A stretch of 45,889 nt of DNA. Origin: Clostridia bacterium. GTDB taxonomy: Bacteria; Bacillota; Thermoanaerobacteria; Thermoanaerobacterales; Thermoanaerobacteraceae. The notes beneath the pieces are model-generated. The model saw only the letters and a list, made by a program, of their open reading frames with translations, had not been told where the DNA came from and did no database searches. Below are positions 31,962-42,426 of the stretch, one piece after another. Positions within the stretch are counted from its first letter, which is position 1, and every line of letters starts with the position of its first letter. The position numbers and the translations under genes are program-made. Where the stretch lies: positions 1 through 45,889 of the forward strand of contig DULG01000020.1 of the NCBI GenBank assembly GCA_012840485.1, written 5' to 3'.

Positions 31962-32037
31962 TGGAGCTGGCGAAAGGACTTGAACCTTCAACCTGCTGAT
32001 TACAAGTCAGCTGCTCTGCCTATTGAGCTACGCCAGC
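31962..32037 (-). tRNA. tRNA-Thr(TGT), ICE insertion site
   Basis: A 76-base tRNA with acceptor stem GCTGGCG/CGCCAGC, D stem GCTC/GAGC, anticodon stem GCTGA/TCAGC with loop CTTGTAA (anticodon TGT, Thr), T stem GAAGG/CCTTT with loop TTCAAGT, and encoded CCA. Its 3' end faces the integrase gene, so the attachment core should lie in the 3' half, with a copy at the other ICE end. Confidence 0.95.
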
Positions 32038-32123
32038 ATCTTAAACTTATTAAATTGTCCTGACAGTTATATATTATACTGAGAGGGGGAAGTTATGTCA
32101 AGCTTTTTAAAGAAAATTTTTCG

Positions 32124-33438
<1,315 letters not shown>

Positions 33439-34824
33439 CTATTTGACTCTCTCCAAGATCTCCCCCGCAACAACTACTCCAGAAACTGATGCCTGAACTA
33501 AACCCCTAGTAATTCCAGCCCCATCTCCAGCAGCAAAAAGATTCTGTATCTGTGTCTCCAGTTTATCTGTAAGTTTTACCCTTGAAGAATAAAACTTCAC
33601 TTCTACACCATACAAAAGTGTATGCTTAGAATAAACCCCTGGCGACACTTTATCCAAAGCTTGAAGCATTTCAATTATTGATTGCAAAAACCTGTAAGGC
33701 AATACTAGACTCAGGTCTCCTGGTGTTGCATCTTTTAAAGTTGGTTCCACCAGTCCCCTCTTAATCCTCTCTGGAGTTGATCGCCTTCCTGCCAGCAAAT
33801 CCCCTAACCTTTGAACTATTACTCCATCTCCTAACATATTAGCAAGTTCCGCAATATACCTACCATACTCTATCGGTCTATTAAAAGGCTGTGTGAATTC
33901 CTTACTCACCAGTATTGCAAAATTAGTGTTTTCTGTTTTTATCTCTTTGTAACTGTGCCCATTTACAGTTTTTATACCGTCGTGATTCTCGACAACCACT
34001 TTACCATAAGGATTCATGCAAAAGGTCCTTACCCTATCATCAAAAGACCTTGAATGATATATGAATTTTGATTCATAAACTACATCTGTAATATCTTCCA
34101 TGACAACTGCAGGAATCTCTACTCTCACACCTATATCTACAGCATTGTTTTTTGTCTCTAAGCCTAACCGATCAGCTTCTCTTTTAAACCATTCTGCCCC
34201 TTCTCGTCCCGGAGCGATCACTATATATTCCCCATAGTATTCTTCTCCCTTTTCTGTAGCGACTCCTTTAGCTATGCCATTTTCCACAATTATTTCTGTA
34301 ACCGTCGTTTCAGTCATTATTTCTATTTTTTTACCTAAATATTCTCTCATGTTTTTTATTATGTCAAAACTTTTATCTGTACCTAGGTGCTTTATAACAG
34401 CTGGAATTAATTTCAAATCTGCTGCTTGGGCCCTTTTTTCAATCTCTCTAATTTTTTCTCTATCTGTCCCATGAACCTCAGTTGTCCCCCCAAATTTTAC
34501 ATATATGTTATCCACATAATCTATAAGGTGGTTAAGCTGAGATTTAGACATATACTCATCTAAAATACCCCCAAATTCCGAAGTTAGGGTCAGCTTTCCA
34601 TCACTAAATGCCCCTGCGCCTCCTATACCAGAAGTAATAGCACAGGGCTTGCAATTGAGGCATTTCGAACCATAAGAATTCATAGGGCAAATTCTTTTTT
34701 GTATATCTTTCCCTTTTTCTATTAAAAGTATTTTTAAATTCCCACTTCTATCTACAAGTTCTAAAGCAGCAAAAAGTCCAGCAGGTCCCCCTCCTACAAT
34801 GATTACATCGTATATTCTTTCCAT
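33439..34824 (-). CDS. FAD-dependent dehydrogenase, COG2509-like
   Basis: A 461-residue protein from ATG 34824 (AAGGGG upstream). It has the FAD-binding motif DVIIVGGGPAGLFAALELVD, then RICPMNSYGSKCLNCKPC with four cysteines, ITSGIGGAGAFSDGKLTL, and NLFAAGDGAGITRGLVQA near the end. This is the pattern of the COG2509 group, whose substrates are not known. The cysteine cluster may hold a metal or serve redox chemistry. A promoter lies about 50 bp upstream; purA follows. Confidence 0.85.
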   Translation of the reverse strand: MERIYDVIIVGGGPAGLFAALELVDRSGNLKILLIEKGKDIQKRICPMNSYGSKCLNCKPCAITSGIGGAGAFSDGKLTLTSEFGGILDEYMSKSQLNHLIDYVDNIYVKFGGTTEVHGTDREKIREIEKRAQAADLKLIPAVIKHLGTDKSFDIIKNMREYLGKKIEIMTETTVTEIIVENGIAKGVATEKGEEYYGEYIVIAPGREGAEWFKREADRLGLETKNNAVDIGVRVEIPAVVMEDITDVVYESKFIYHSRSFDDRVRTFCMNPYGKVVVENHDGIKTVNGHSYKEIKTENTNFAILVSKEFTQPFNRPIEYGRYIAELANMLGDGVIVQRLGDLLAGRRSTPERIKRGLVEPTLKDATPGDLSLVLPYRFLQSIIEMLQALDKVSPGVYSKHTLLYGVEVKFYSSRVKLTDKLETQIQNLFAAGDGAGITRGLVQASVSGVVVAGEILERVK

Positions 34825-34873
34825 AGATATGACCCCTTCTTTCTGTAACGTGGTAAAATCAAGCCCGTAATTT

Positions 34874-34902
34874 ATATTATCAAAAAATAATCGACAAATC
34901 AA
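34874..34902 (-). promoter_or_regulatory. Promoter of the flavoprotein-purA operon
   Basis: On the minus strand TTGATT (34902-34897), 17-bp spacer, TAATAT (34879-34874). Confidence 0.6.
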
Positions 34903-35011
34903 CAAAAAAGCGAATTTTATTTAAATAATTTTATTAAATGTTCACTTTTCCTATTCAAAATTTCTGTTTTTCATATATTACCATAACACCTACTATATCA
35001 GAATAAAATAA

Positions 35012-35040
35012 AAAAGGCAGGCTTTTTCAAGCTCTACCTT
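35012..35040 (-). terminator. Terminator of the chemotaxis receptor gene
   Basis: On the minus strand AAGGTAG-A-GCTT, GAAA-containing loop, AAGC-C-TGCCTT, then TTTTTTATTTT. Confidence 0.65.
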
Positions 35041-35057
35041 AAAAATATTTCTATTAA

Positions 35058-36314
35058 TCAATTTGAAGATATTACTAATTTTGATAACAATTCTTCTAAT
35101 TTTGTAGTTGACTTTAGAAGATTTTCCGAACTTTCTTTTATTTCCTCAATGAACTTCATATGTTCCTCAGTGGAAGCTGCAACTTCTTCAGTTGAGGCAG
35201 CCGTCTCCTCTGAAACCGCTGTGATATTGGCTATGGAACCTATTATTTCATCCTTGTACCTTGACAATTCTAACATTGAGTCATTTAACTTATGTATATT
35301 TTCTGTAATATTGTTAATTGAATTTTTAATTTCATTAAAAGCCTTGTAGGTAGTATCCACTTGGTGAGCTTGGTCATCTGCTATATTCTTTACCATATTG
35401 ACTTTTTCAACTGTTTTGTCTGTCTTTTGTTCTATTTCGCTAATAATTTTAGCTATTTCACTGGCAGCTTCTCTAGATTGCTCTGCCAAATTTCTAACCT
35501 CTTCTGCCACAACTGCAAAACCACGCCCTGCTTCCCCTGCTCTTGCGGCTTCAATGGCAGCATTTAAAGCAAGTAAATTTGTTTGGTCTGCTATACCTGT
35601 TATAACTTCTATAATTTTTTCAATATGATGAGAATTTGCTTGTAACTCATTAATCTCCCTAACCACTTCATCAATCGATTCTTTTGTAACATCAGTTTTT
35701 TCTTTCAAAGAATTTACTGTTTGCATTCCATTCTGACTTAATTTATCTGCATTTATAGTTGAATCCTCCACCGCTTTAAAAAATTTAGCCGAATTGTCGA
35801 TACTATCGCCTATGTTTTGAACCATGTCAGCTGCATTAGAAGTATCTTTCGCCTGTTCAGAAGCTCCATTTGCGATTTCCTCAACCGCCTTTGAAATTTG
35901 TTCAAAGGTCATATTACCTTGTTCTATAGCTTTAAAGAGGTTATTTGCTGTATTTCTGGTATTTTGAGTAAAAGTAGAAACATCATCTAGAATTGAACGG
36001 AGATTTTCCATCGTAGCATTAAAAGTCGCTATTAATGTGCCAATTTCATCCTTTCTTTTTAAGTCAACTTTGGCTGTAAAATCTCCTCCCTGCACTTTCT
36101 TAAACTCTGCAGTCAGTTTTTTAATAGGCCGTGTAATATTAAGTGAAATAATCACTGATAAAAATATTGACAACAAAAGGCTGGCGCCTGCGACTGTAAT
36201 AAACAGATGCATTACTTTTTCATTAACTGTAAAATAATAAATAGCTCCAACAGGTATAGCTGCTACTATAAGAAAGGAAAAAACAAGCCGCCAAAATATA
36301 CTCTTCATGCGCAA
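35058..36314 (-). CDS. Methyl-accepting chemotaxis protein without outside sensor
   Basis: A 418-residue protein. Two membrane helices (about residues 8-28 and 36-58) are joined by only about seven residues, so there is no outside ligand domain. A HAMP segment follows ([20 protein letters not shown]), then the long MCP signalling coiled coil with the conserved tip [20 protein letters not shown] and [15 protein letters not shown], and [13 protein letters not shown], a likely adaptation site. It may sense membrane state or a cytoplasmic signal, or receive input from a partner. It has its own terminator. Confidence 0.92.
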   Translation of the reverse strand: MRMKSIFWRLVFSFLIVAAIPVGAIYYFTVNEKVMHLFITVAGASLLLSIFLSVIISLNITRPIKKLTAEFKKVQGGDFTAKVDLKRKDEIGTLIATFNATMENLRSILDDVSTFTQNTRNTANNLFKAIEQGNMTFEQISKAVEEIANGASEQAKDTSNAADMVQNIGDSIDNSAKFFKAVEDSTINADKLSQNGMQTVNSLKEKTDVTKESIDEVVREINELQANSHHIEKIIEVITGIADQTNLLALNAAIEAARAGEAGRGFAVVAEEVRNLAEQSREAASEIAKIISEIEQKTDKTVEKVNMVKNIADDQAHQVDTTYKAFNEIKNSINNITENIHKLNDSMLELSRYKDEIIGSIANITAVSEETAASTEEVAASTEEHMKFIEEIKESSENLLKSTTKLEELLSKLVISSN

Positions 36315-36348
36315 ATCCCCCTTGGAAAATTGATTATAGTGATTATTT

Positions 36349-36519
36349 TTACTTACCCATTATTTTAATAATATACTCAAAAAATCTGCCTCCTAAGTAA
36401 ATACCTATAATACCGGCAATTCCCGGCAACACGTTTGGAGCAGGTAATGGCAATTTAAAAAAAGAAAAAATCACACCTACTATAATCCCCGTAACCAATG
36501 CCAAAAGAGTCTCTTTCAC
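36349..36519 (-). CDS. XapX-domain small membrane protein
   Basis: A 56-residue protein from GTG 36519 (GAGGTG upstream; the overlapping ATG is out of frame). The sequence [40 protein letters not shown] is the XapX (DUF1427) domain: two membrane helices around PxPAPxxLPG. Function is unknown. It lies 34 bp upstream of the chemotaxis receptor gene. Confidence 0.85.
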   Translation of the reverse strand: MKETLLALVTGIIVGVIFSFFKLPLPAPNVLPGIAGIIGIYLGGRFFEYIIKIMGK

Positions 36520-36605
36520 ATTAACACCTCACTTTAGTTTTATCGGTAGTTTTCCAATTTACTTTAGCTAGTTTTATATTATATCACAAATTTTTGTTAT
36601 TTGTC

Positions 36606-36647
36606 AGACGTCTAATAACTTTTTTAGTAAAAATAATATGCTATAAT
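36606..36647 (+). promoter_or_regulatory. Promoter with palindromic site for the GATase gene
   Basis: TATAAT at 36642-36647 with a weak -35 (CTTTTT at 36619-36624, 17-bp spacing). Just upstream AGACGTCT (36606-36613) lies in TTGTCAGACGTCTAATAA, a form seen in GntR-type operators. The regulator is not known. Confidence 0.4.
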
Positions 36648-36683
36648 AAGAGCATAAACATTTTCAAGCATAGGAGGTATCTT

Positions 36684-37415
36684 ATGAAAAAACCGATTAT
36701 AGGAATTATCGGAAGTATATCTTATGAAACTGAGGGCATTATGTTAGGACATGAAAAAATCCATCTAAATAAGGCCTATGTAGATTCTGTCGTAAAAGCA
36801 GGGGGTATACCTGTTATACTTCCAATTGTATCTGATGAAGATTTAATAAAACAACAAGTAGAAAGCGTAGAAGGAATTATAGTATCAGGAGGACAAGATA
36901 TAGATTCTCTTTTGTATAATGAAGAACCTATCGAAAAACAAGGTTATATTACTCCTGAAAGAGATATATACGACATAAGTGTTGTAAAATATGCTCATCA
37001 ATTAAAAAGACCTATTTTGGGAATATGCAGGGGAATTCAAGCATTAAATGTAGCTTTTGGCGGAACTTTGTATCAGGATATTTCGCAAATACCTGGGTCC
37101 TATATCAAACACAGCCAAAAGGCAAGGCCTGATTTTCCAACTCATACAATAGAGATAAAAAAAGAAACTATATTATTTGACATTTTGGGAAGTACTACAA
37201 CCGTAAATAGCTTCCATCATCAAGCTGTAAAAGATGTAGCTCCAGGTTTTAGAATCAGCGCTATTTCAAAAGACGGAGTCATTGAAGCAATTGAAATGGA
37301 AAAAGAAGACTTTATAGTAGGAGTTCAATGGCATCCTGAACTTATGGCTTCTAAAGGAAATGAAGATATGTTAAAAATATTCCAAAAATTACTTTATTAT
37401 GCTTCTAAATTGTAA
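36684..37415 (+). CDS. Gamma-glutamyl-GABA hydrolase family (peptidase C26)
   Basis: A 243-residue protein from ATG 36684 (AGGAGGTAT upstream). It is a class I glutamine amidotransferase-like hydrolase: nucleophile Cys in ILGICRGIQALNVAFGGTLY, His-Glu in VGVQWHPELMA, and VEGIIVSGGQDIDSLLY. PuuD-type enzymes split gamma-glutamyl amides in polyamine breakdown; no other polyamine genes are near, so the substrate is uncertain. Confidence 0.88.
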   Translation: MKKPIIGIIGSISYETEGIMLGHEKIHLNKAYVDSVVKAGGIPVILPIVSDEDLIKQQVESVEGIIVSGGQDIDSLLYNEEPIEKQGYITPERDIYDISVVKYAHQLKRPILGICRGIQALNVAFGGTLYQDISQIPGSYIKHSQKARPDFPTHTIEIKKETILFDILGSTTTVNSFHHQAVKDVAPGFRISAISKDGVIEAIEMEKEDFIVGVQWHPELMASKGNEDMLKIFQKLLYYASKL

Positions 37416-37448
37416 ATTTTTGTCATCCTTCCTCAGGGAGGACTTAGT

Positions 37449-37683
37449 ATGCCTGCCCTTTCAGATATAAGAAAACTATTGAAACTTGGTTTGGAGCTTA
37501 CGCAATCTTAGGTACCGTAGCCTCCGGTTTGATTCCTATTTATAGGCCAAGTAAGTGCCCCTTTGTGGGGTAAAATCGCAGATTTTTTAACTAACTTATA
37601 TTTCAATCGCAGGAGAAAGTATAATTCTTTTATTTATAGCCGTTTTAATAGGCATAAAGTTAATCAAGATAAATAAAGCTTAA
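37449..37683 (+). pseudogene. Remnant of a membrane protein gene, perhaps MFS
   Basis: After GGGAGGACTTAGT an ATG opens MPALSDIRK, then the frame shifts and continues as TIETWFGAYAILGTVASGLI and PIY. A final piece in the region reads ISIAGESIILLFIAVLIGIK and LIKINKA before TAA. These look like parts of one multi-helix transporter with an internal deletion and a frameshift. MFS is a guess from helix style. Confidence 0.5.
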
Positions 37684-37693
37684 AATAAGTCAC

Positions 37694-37725
37694 TGGAAGC
37701 ATCGCTTTAAGAGTTGATGCTTCCA
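37694..37725. terminator. Hairpin between convergent genes
   Basis: TGGAAGCATC (37694-37703) pairs with GATGCTTCCA (37716-37725), extendable outward with one mismatch. It lies between the rightward remnant and the leftward VanW gene and has no long T tract, so it may end transcription from either side weakly. Confidence 0.5.
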
Positions 37726-37752
37726 CTGGTTTCCTTATGAAAAGTTTGATCC

Positions 37753-38721
37753 TTAAAATCTTCTCTCTAAAAAATATCCATGTCCGAAAGCTGTTTGATA
37801 ATTCTCTTCTTTATAGGTGTAAATTTTTATGTAAAACATATCATCTATTATTTCGCCATTAATAGTAAATCCTAGTTCATCTAACAAAAATTTTATGGGG
37901 ATATAGACTTTCCTGTCACTTTTTAATATGTAAGGAACCACGTCCATTTCTTTAATTTTCCCATTAACTTTATATTTATAGCTATTTATTGTAAATTCTA
38001 TTAAATTTTTATTAAATTTCATTATAACTTTTTTATCGCGATAAGTTATATCTGATCCTATACTTCGTGCAATCGCCTCATAAGGTATATAAGTTCTTCC
38101 AAAAGCTATAAAAGGCTTTCCTGTTTTTTCATCAAACTTTATTTCCACATCATTAATAAAAAGTTTCACATTATAATTTTTAACTGCAGATTCTAAATCT
38201 TCTTTTTTTATAAATTCCACTTGAATTTTGTTATTATCATTGTGGGCTGTTATGACAATAGTATAAGGAAGAGTGTTTTTAAATTTATAATCCCACCTTG
38301 CATCCCAATCAACAGCTGCATCATCTCCATTAGGTGCATATAAAGCTCCATTGAGATGCCTATGCCTCTCAACAACCTGTAAACCAGCATTTACAACGGC
38401 TCTATGTATGGCAGTAGCTGCTTGGCAAACACCTCCTCCCACATCTTTATAGTAATCACCTTCAGAACCTGATAAACCCATATAAAATCCTCTACTGATC
38501 GTCCTCTTCCCTATCGTTTTGTTAAAGGAAAAAATTTCACCAGGCTTTATTTCTGTCCCTTCAAGGTACTCTAAAGCTTTAATCGCGTTCTTTATATTAT
38601 TTTCAAACTTTGGGTCGGTAGGTGAGTCTACAACACCTACAGAAATTCTCTCTACTGCATAAACCGGCGCAATAAATAATAAAATAAAGAGCCCCACAAA
38701 TCCCCAAAATACTTTCTTCAT
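37753..38721 (-). CDS. VanW-domain protein with copper-amine-oxidase-type domain
   Basis: A 322-residue secreted protein: signal peptide (KKVFWGFVGLFILLFIAPVY then AVE), a VanW domain with IKPGEIFSFNKTIGKRTISR and DVGGGVCQAATAIHRAVVNA, then a C-terminal copper-amine-oxidase N-type domain (GRTYIPYEAIARSIGSDITY, VYIPIKFLLDELGF). VanW occurs in glycopeptide-resistance clusters, but its reaction is unknown, and most copies are ordinary cell-wall proteins. GGGGAGGAG precedes ATG. Confidence 0.88.
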   Translation of the reverse strand: MKKVFWGFVGLFILLFIAPVYAVERISVGVVDSPTDPKFENNIKNAIKALEYLEGTEIKPGEIFSFNKTIGKRTISRGFYMGLSGSEGDYYKDVGGGVCQAATAIHRAVVNAGLQVVERHRHLNGALYAPNGDDAAVDWDARWDYKFKNTLPYTIVITAHNDNNKIQVEFIKKEDLESAVKNYNVKLFINDVEIKFDEKTGKPFIAFGRTYIPYEAIARSIGSDITYRDKKVIMKFNKNLIEFTINSYKYKVNGKIKEMDVVPYILKSDRKVYIPIKFLLDELGFTINGEIIDDMFYIKIYTYKEENYQTAFGHGYFLERRF

Positions 38722-38844
38722 TTTCTCCTCCCCTATACATCCGATATTTTCTGTAAATAAACATTAAGGTCCTGCTTACCCCTTATCTACTTTAGCTTAT
38801 GTTCTATGACAAATTATATCAAAAATGGACTGCTATTCAAAAAT

Positions 38845-39681
38845 TTAATGAATAGACCTCTTTTGAAATTGGCCTCCTAAAACATCATAGACATCGTGTA
38901 CAGTGACAAAAGCTCCTTCATCGTGTTCTTTCACAATCATTTTAAGTTTCGCAATCTCCAAGCGGCTGACTACTGCATATAAAATTCCCTTATTATCTTT
39001 TGTATATCCTCCTTTACCCTCCCAAAAAGTTACACTTCTCCCTAAACGGGCTATGATGGTTTCAACAATCTCATCAGGCTTGTGAGTAATTATCATAACA
39101 GCTTTTTCCTCATCCAAACCTTCTATAGCCAAATCAATTACCTTAAAGGCAATAAAATAAGTAATAAGTGAATACATCGCCCTGTCCCATGTAAAAACTA
39201 TTCCAGCACTTCCTAGAATAAAAATGTTAAAAAACAACACAATTTCTCCTACAGAAAAACCACTCAACTCTGAAAATACTACTGCTACAATCTCAGTACC
39301 ATCCATTGACCCTCCATGCTTTATCACAAGCCCTACACCAATACCTAACAAAATACCACCAAAAACAGAAGCCAGTAAAGTATCGTTTGTCAGGGGAGAA
39401 ACATCTTCTAAAACAGTAACTCCCAAAGATAAAACTGTAACAGCAAAAAAAGTTGAAATAACAAAGCCTTTCCCTATCTGCTTGTAACCAAAAACAAGAA
39501 ATGGAAGGTTTAACACAAAAATAAAGGCTCCGAGAGGCAATTTTGTCAAATAACTCAGCATAATAGAAATACCCGTTATTCCCCCGTCAATAATATTATT
39601 AGGTACCAAAAAAATCTCTAAAGCAACAGCTGCCAAAAATGCACCAGTCGTCAAAAAAATGTATTTCTCTATTGTCCTCAT
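38845..39681 (-). CDS. YitT-family membrane protein (DUF161/DUF2179)
   Basis: A 278-residue protein from ATG 39681 (GAGGAGGTG upstream). Five to six membrane helices (KYIFLTTGAFLAAVALEIFL, LGAFIFVLNLPFLVFGY and others) include the motif NNIIDGGITGISIML typical of the family. The C-terminal cytoplasmic DUF2179 domain (KAVMIITHKPDEIVETIIAR, GILYAVVSRLEIAKLKMIV) is complete. Transport substrate is unknown. Confidence 0.9.
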   Translation of the reverse strand: MRTIEKYIFLTTGAFLAAVALEIFLVPNNIIDGGITGISIMLSYLTKLPLGAFIFVLNLPFLVFGYKQIGKGFVISTFFAVTVLSLGVTVLEDVSPLTNDTLLASVFGGILLGIGVGLVIKHGGSMDGTEIVAVVFSELSGFSVGEIVLFFNIFILGSAGIVFTWDRAMYSLITYFIAFKVIDLAIEGLDEEKAVMIITHKPDEIVETIIARLGRSVTFWEGKGGYTKDNKGILYAVVSRLEIAKLKMIVKEHDEGAFVTVHDVYDVLGGQFQKRSIH

Positions 39682-39759
39682 ATTACACCTCCTCAATTAC
39701 ACCTTTCCTCTAAAAACAATTTTAACGCAAAAATTAAGCTAAAATAAATCCTTTATCAA

Positions 39760-39792
39760 AAAAGGTCTTACCACAATAGGGTAAGACCTTTT
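39760..39792 (-). terminator. Terminator of the CoA-disulfide-reductase-like gene
   Basis: AAAAGGTCTTACC (39760-39772) and GGTAAGACCTTTT (39780-39792) form a perfect 13-bp stem with a 7-base loop, followed on the minus strand by a T-rich tract. Confidence 0.85.
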
Positions 39793-39800
39793 AGTTAATT

Positions 39801-41153
39801 TCATCCTCTCTGAGCTACTGTTGATGCTTGTTGCAAGGGGTCCCACACTGAATTGTAAGGAGGCGCATAAGCAAGGTCCAAGGCCTGAAGGTCATCAATT
39901 GTCATACCATGGAAAAGCGCTGTAGCAAGAACATCAATTCGCTTGTCTACCCCAGCACCCCCTGCAATTTGTCCTCCTAAAAGCTTGCGATTGTCTTTAT
40001 TAAAGTGGAGACGAATAGTCAAAACTTCATCTTCCCAGGGATAATAATGACTTATAGGTCTTGCCTTAATAGAAACAGTCTGATATGGAAGGCCTAAAGC
40101 TTGGCATTCCCTTTCCCCTAAACCGCTTCTTGCAATCGTCCTATCAAAAACCTTTACAATCGCTGTACCGACAATACCTGCAAATTTTGCATCTCCGCCC
40201 GCCATGTTAATTCCAGCAATTCGCCCTTGTTTATTAGCCGTTGTCCCTAATGGCACATAATCCGGCGTATTTTTTATGCGATGAAAATGAGTAGCACAGT
40301 CCCCTGCGGCAAAAATATCTGGAATATTTGTTTGTAGGCGTTCATTTACAAGAATCGCATTTCGAGGGCCTAACTCTATACCAGCTTCTCTGGCAAGCTC
40401 ACTGACTGGACGAACCCCTATAGAAATAATGACTAAATCGGCTGGGAAAGAATCATTTTTTGTCACAACAGCCCGTACGCCTTTTTCATCTCCTTCTAAC
40501 CCCACAACTTCTTCATTTAAATGAATTTCTACCCCATGCCTTTTAAGAGCATCCTGTGCAATTTCAGCAATAACTGAATCAAAAGTTGGTATAAGTTGGG
40601 GTGCTAGATCTAAAACAGTTACTTTAAAACCTCTATTATGTAAGGCTTCTGCTGTTTCTAAACCAATATATCCCCCTCCAATTACCACGGCTTTATTAGG
40701 AATATGAGTTTCAAGCCAAGACAAGAGCTTTTCTGCATCTCCCATTGTCTTCAAAGTAAAAACTCCAGGCAAATTTCTACCTTCCCATGGCGGTACAATC
40801 GCTGCACTTCCTGTCCCAATTAAAAGCACATCATAAGGCACTGTAATTTCATCTTTTTCTTCCCGGCGATATACGCGAATCTGCTTCTTTTGAGGTATAA
40901 TCTGTGTAACCTCATGATAAAGCTTTACATCGATATTATAGCGAGTGTAAAACTCTTCAGCTGTTCGGGCAATAAGCTTTTTCTTCTCAGGTACTACTCC
41001 TCCCACCCAGTAGGGAAGGCCACATTGAGCATAAGAAATGACTCCCTCTTTTTCACAGACAAGAATTTCTCCTTCAGGGTCCTGTCTTCTAATTTGAGAG
41101 GCTGCACTCATTCCAGCAGCATCGCCGCCAACAATTACATAACGCTTGGCCAT
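39801..41153 (-). CDS. CoA-disulfide reductase/NADH oxidase family flavoprotein
   Basis: A 450-residue pyridine-nucleotide-disulfide oxidoreductase of the single-cysteine class. FAD motif YVIVGGDAAGMSAASQIRRQ, active-site Cys in SYAQCGLPYWVGG, NAD motif AVVIGGGYIGLETAEALHNR, second FAD motif NIPDIFAAGDCATHF, and the dimerisation domain at the end. It reduces CoA disulfide, polysulfide or oxygen with NAD(P)H; in an anaerobe a role against oxygen or in sulfur metabolism is likely. GGAGGAG precedes ATG. Confidence 0.9.
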   Translation of the reverse strand: MAKRYVIVGGDAAGMSAASQIRRQDPEGEILVCEKEGVISYAQCGLPYWVGGVVPEKKKLIARTAEEFYTRYNIDVKLYHEVTQIIPQKKQIRVYRREEKDEITVPYDVLLIGTGSAAIVPPWEGRNLPGVFTLKTMGDAEKLLSWLETHIPNKAVVIGGGYIGLETAEALHNRGFKVTVLDLAPQLIPTFDSVIAEIAQDALKRHGVEIHLNEEVVGLEGDEKGVRAVVTKNDSFPADLVIISIGVRPVSELAREAGIELGPRNAILVNERLQTNIPDIFAAGDCATHFHRIKNTPDYVPLGTTANKQGRIAGINMAGGDAKFAGIVGTAIVKVFDRTIARSGLGERECQALGLPYQTVSIKARPISHYYPWEDEVLTIRLHFNKDNRKLLGGQIAGGAGVDKRIDVLATALFHGMTIDDLQALDLAYAPPYNSVWDPLQQASTVAQRG

Positions 41154-41239
41154 TTTTTCTCCTCCTTTTTTGCACTTATGTCCATATTTCCATTATACTC
41201 TTACCTGCTTATTTTTTCAAACCAAAAGCTTCTTGAAGT

Positions 41240-42343
41240 TTAATTTACCCACTTTGACAACATTTCAATCTTTTTTAATACCCTCTCTTTTTCTTCCCCT
41301 TCTAAAATAACTGGCTTATAGTCATTCCTATCTTTTTGTAAAGAAATAGAAACAGGTATTATGTTCATCTCTACTTTTACTATTTCTCTTTTGTCATTAA
41401 AAATAAAAATTTGTTGTAAAATTATAGAATCCTTATCTTTTGGATTTCTATTACCTCCGAAAGAAAAATTCCCAAGAGAATATGCAATATACCTATCTTT
41501 ATACTTCTCTATTCCCTGTAACACATGGGGATGATGACCAATTACTAAGTCTGCCCCTTCATCTATCACAAAATGCCCTAAATCCCTTTGAATCTTATTT
41601 GGATAGTATCTATTTTCCTCTCCCCAGTGAAAACTGACAATCAAAATATCTACACTGGGCCTCAACTTCTCAATATCTTTTTTAATTTGATTCTTAGTCC
41701 ATTTGCTATTGTCAAAACCTGTATACCCTAATATTCCAATTTTTATCCCTTTTACAGTTGTAATATACTGATACCCATATCCAAAATACCCAATTCCTTC
41801 TTTCTTTAAGGCTTTTACAGTGTCTTCAAAGCCTTCTTTCAAATAATCAAAAGTGTGATTATTAGCCAAATTCACAACTTCAATGCTTCCTTCTTTTAAA
41901 ATCTTGGCATAGGAAGGGTCCCCTTTAAAAGCATACTCCTTTTCAGCCCGTTTAGTTGCAGTAGTAAAAGTTGTCTCCAAATTTGCAATTGTCAAATCGT
42001 CTTTCTCTAAGATGTTTTTGACGTTCTCAAAAAAATATCCATAGTCATAATTGTGCTTTTTCAACTCTTCATCAAAGGTACCAAATTTACCATAAGACTC
42101 ATCAGAGCCTAAAGCACAATCCCCTACTGCACTTATAACTATTTTTGTATAATTATCCTCTTTATGAACATCCTCTTGAGGAAGACTTTGTGGCTTTTCT
42201 TCCACAATAAATTCCTTTAAAAGAGTTTCTGAAATACCCAAATTTTCTGCCGTTAAGGGAATAGCAATTATGCCTACTATTAAAAAAACAAAAATTAAAA
42301 TTTTAGTCACAGTTTTCCCTTTCATATCCACAGTCCTCTCCAT
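41240..42343 (-). CDS. CapA/PgsA-family metallophosphatase-like protein
   Basis: A 367-residue protein with one membrane anchor near the front (KILIFVFLIVGIIAIPL). The CapA domain shows VISAVGDCALGSDESYGKFG, LTIANLETTFT, VVNLANNHTFDYLKEG, ILIVSFHWGEENRYYPN and LVIGHHPHVLQGIEKY, the metal-binding blocks. Relatives take part in poly-gamma-glutamate capsule formation, but no capB or capC is near, so the role here is open. ATG 42325 (MKGKTVTK) is an alternative start. Confidence 0.88.
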   Translation of the reverse strand: MERTVDMKGKTVTKILIFVFLIVGIIAIPLTAENLGISETLLKEFIVEEKPQSLPQEDVHKEDNYTKIVISAVGDCALGSDESYGKFGTFDEELKKHNYDYGYFFENVKNILEKDDLTIANLETTFTTATKRAEKEYAFKGDPSYAKILKEGSIEVVNLANNHTFDYLKEGFEDTVKALKKEGIGYFGYGYQYITTVKGIKIGILGYTGFDNSKWTKNQIKKDIEKLRPSVDILIVSFHWGEENRYYPNKIQRDLGHFVIDEGADLVIGHHPHVLQGIEKYKDRYIAYSLGNFSFGGNRNPKDKDSIILQQIFIFNDKREIVKVEMNIIPVSISLQKDRNDYKPVILEGEEKERVLKKIEMLSKWVN

Positions 42344-42396
42344 AACATCCTGTAATAATTTTACACATTCACATAAAATAAATCAATACAAAAAAA

Positions 42397-42417
42397 GAAA
42401 CCACTTATTGTGGTCTC
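42397..42417 (-). terminator. Terminator of the phosphoglucomutase gene
   Basis: GAAACCAC (42397-42404) pairs with GTGGTCTC (42410-42417), with a 5-base loop and one GU-type position. On the minus strand TTTTTTT follows. Confidence 0.8.
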
Positions 42418-42426
42418 CTCAAAATA

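Larger units (their letters stand above)
1..31962. mobile_element. Integrative conjugative element, left end outside window
   Basis: The stretch carries a tyrosine integrase next to the 3' end of a tRNA-Thr gene, an excisionase-like gene, phage-type regulators, a replication initiator, a ParM-like partition system, a MOBL-type relaxase, VirD4, VirB4, VirB6-like and PrgI genes, and cargo genes. Together these are the parts of an ICE. The right boundary is taken at the tRNA 3' end because integrases of this family usually cross over there and rebuild the tRNA. No second copy of the tRNA 3' end was found by eye, so the left end probably lies beyond position 1. Whether the genes at 1-3277 belong to the element is inferred from their continuous leftward orientation and from the related repeat fragment at 25.4 kb. 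Confidence 0.85.

Noticed and set aside
37753-38721. Vancomycin resistance gene
   Set aside because: VanW domains are common in non-resistant Firmicutes, and no vanA, vanH, vanX or regulator genes are present.
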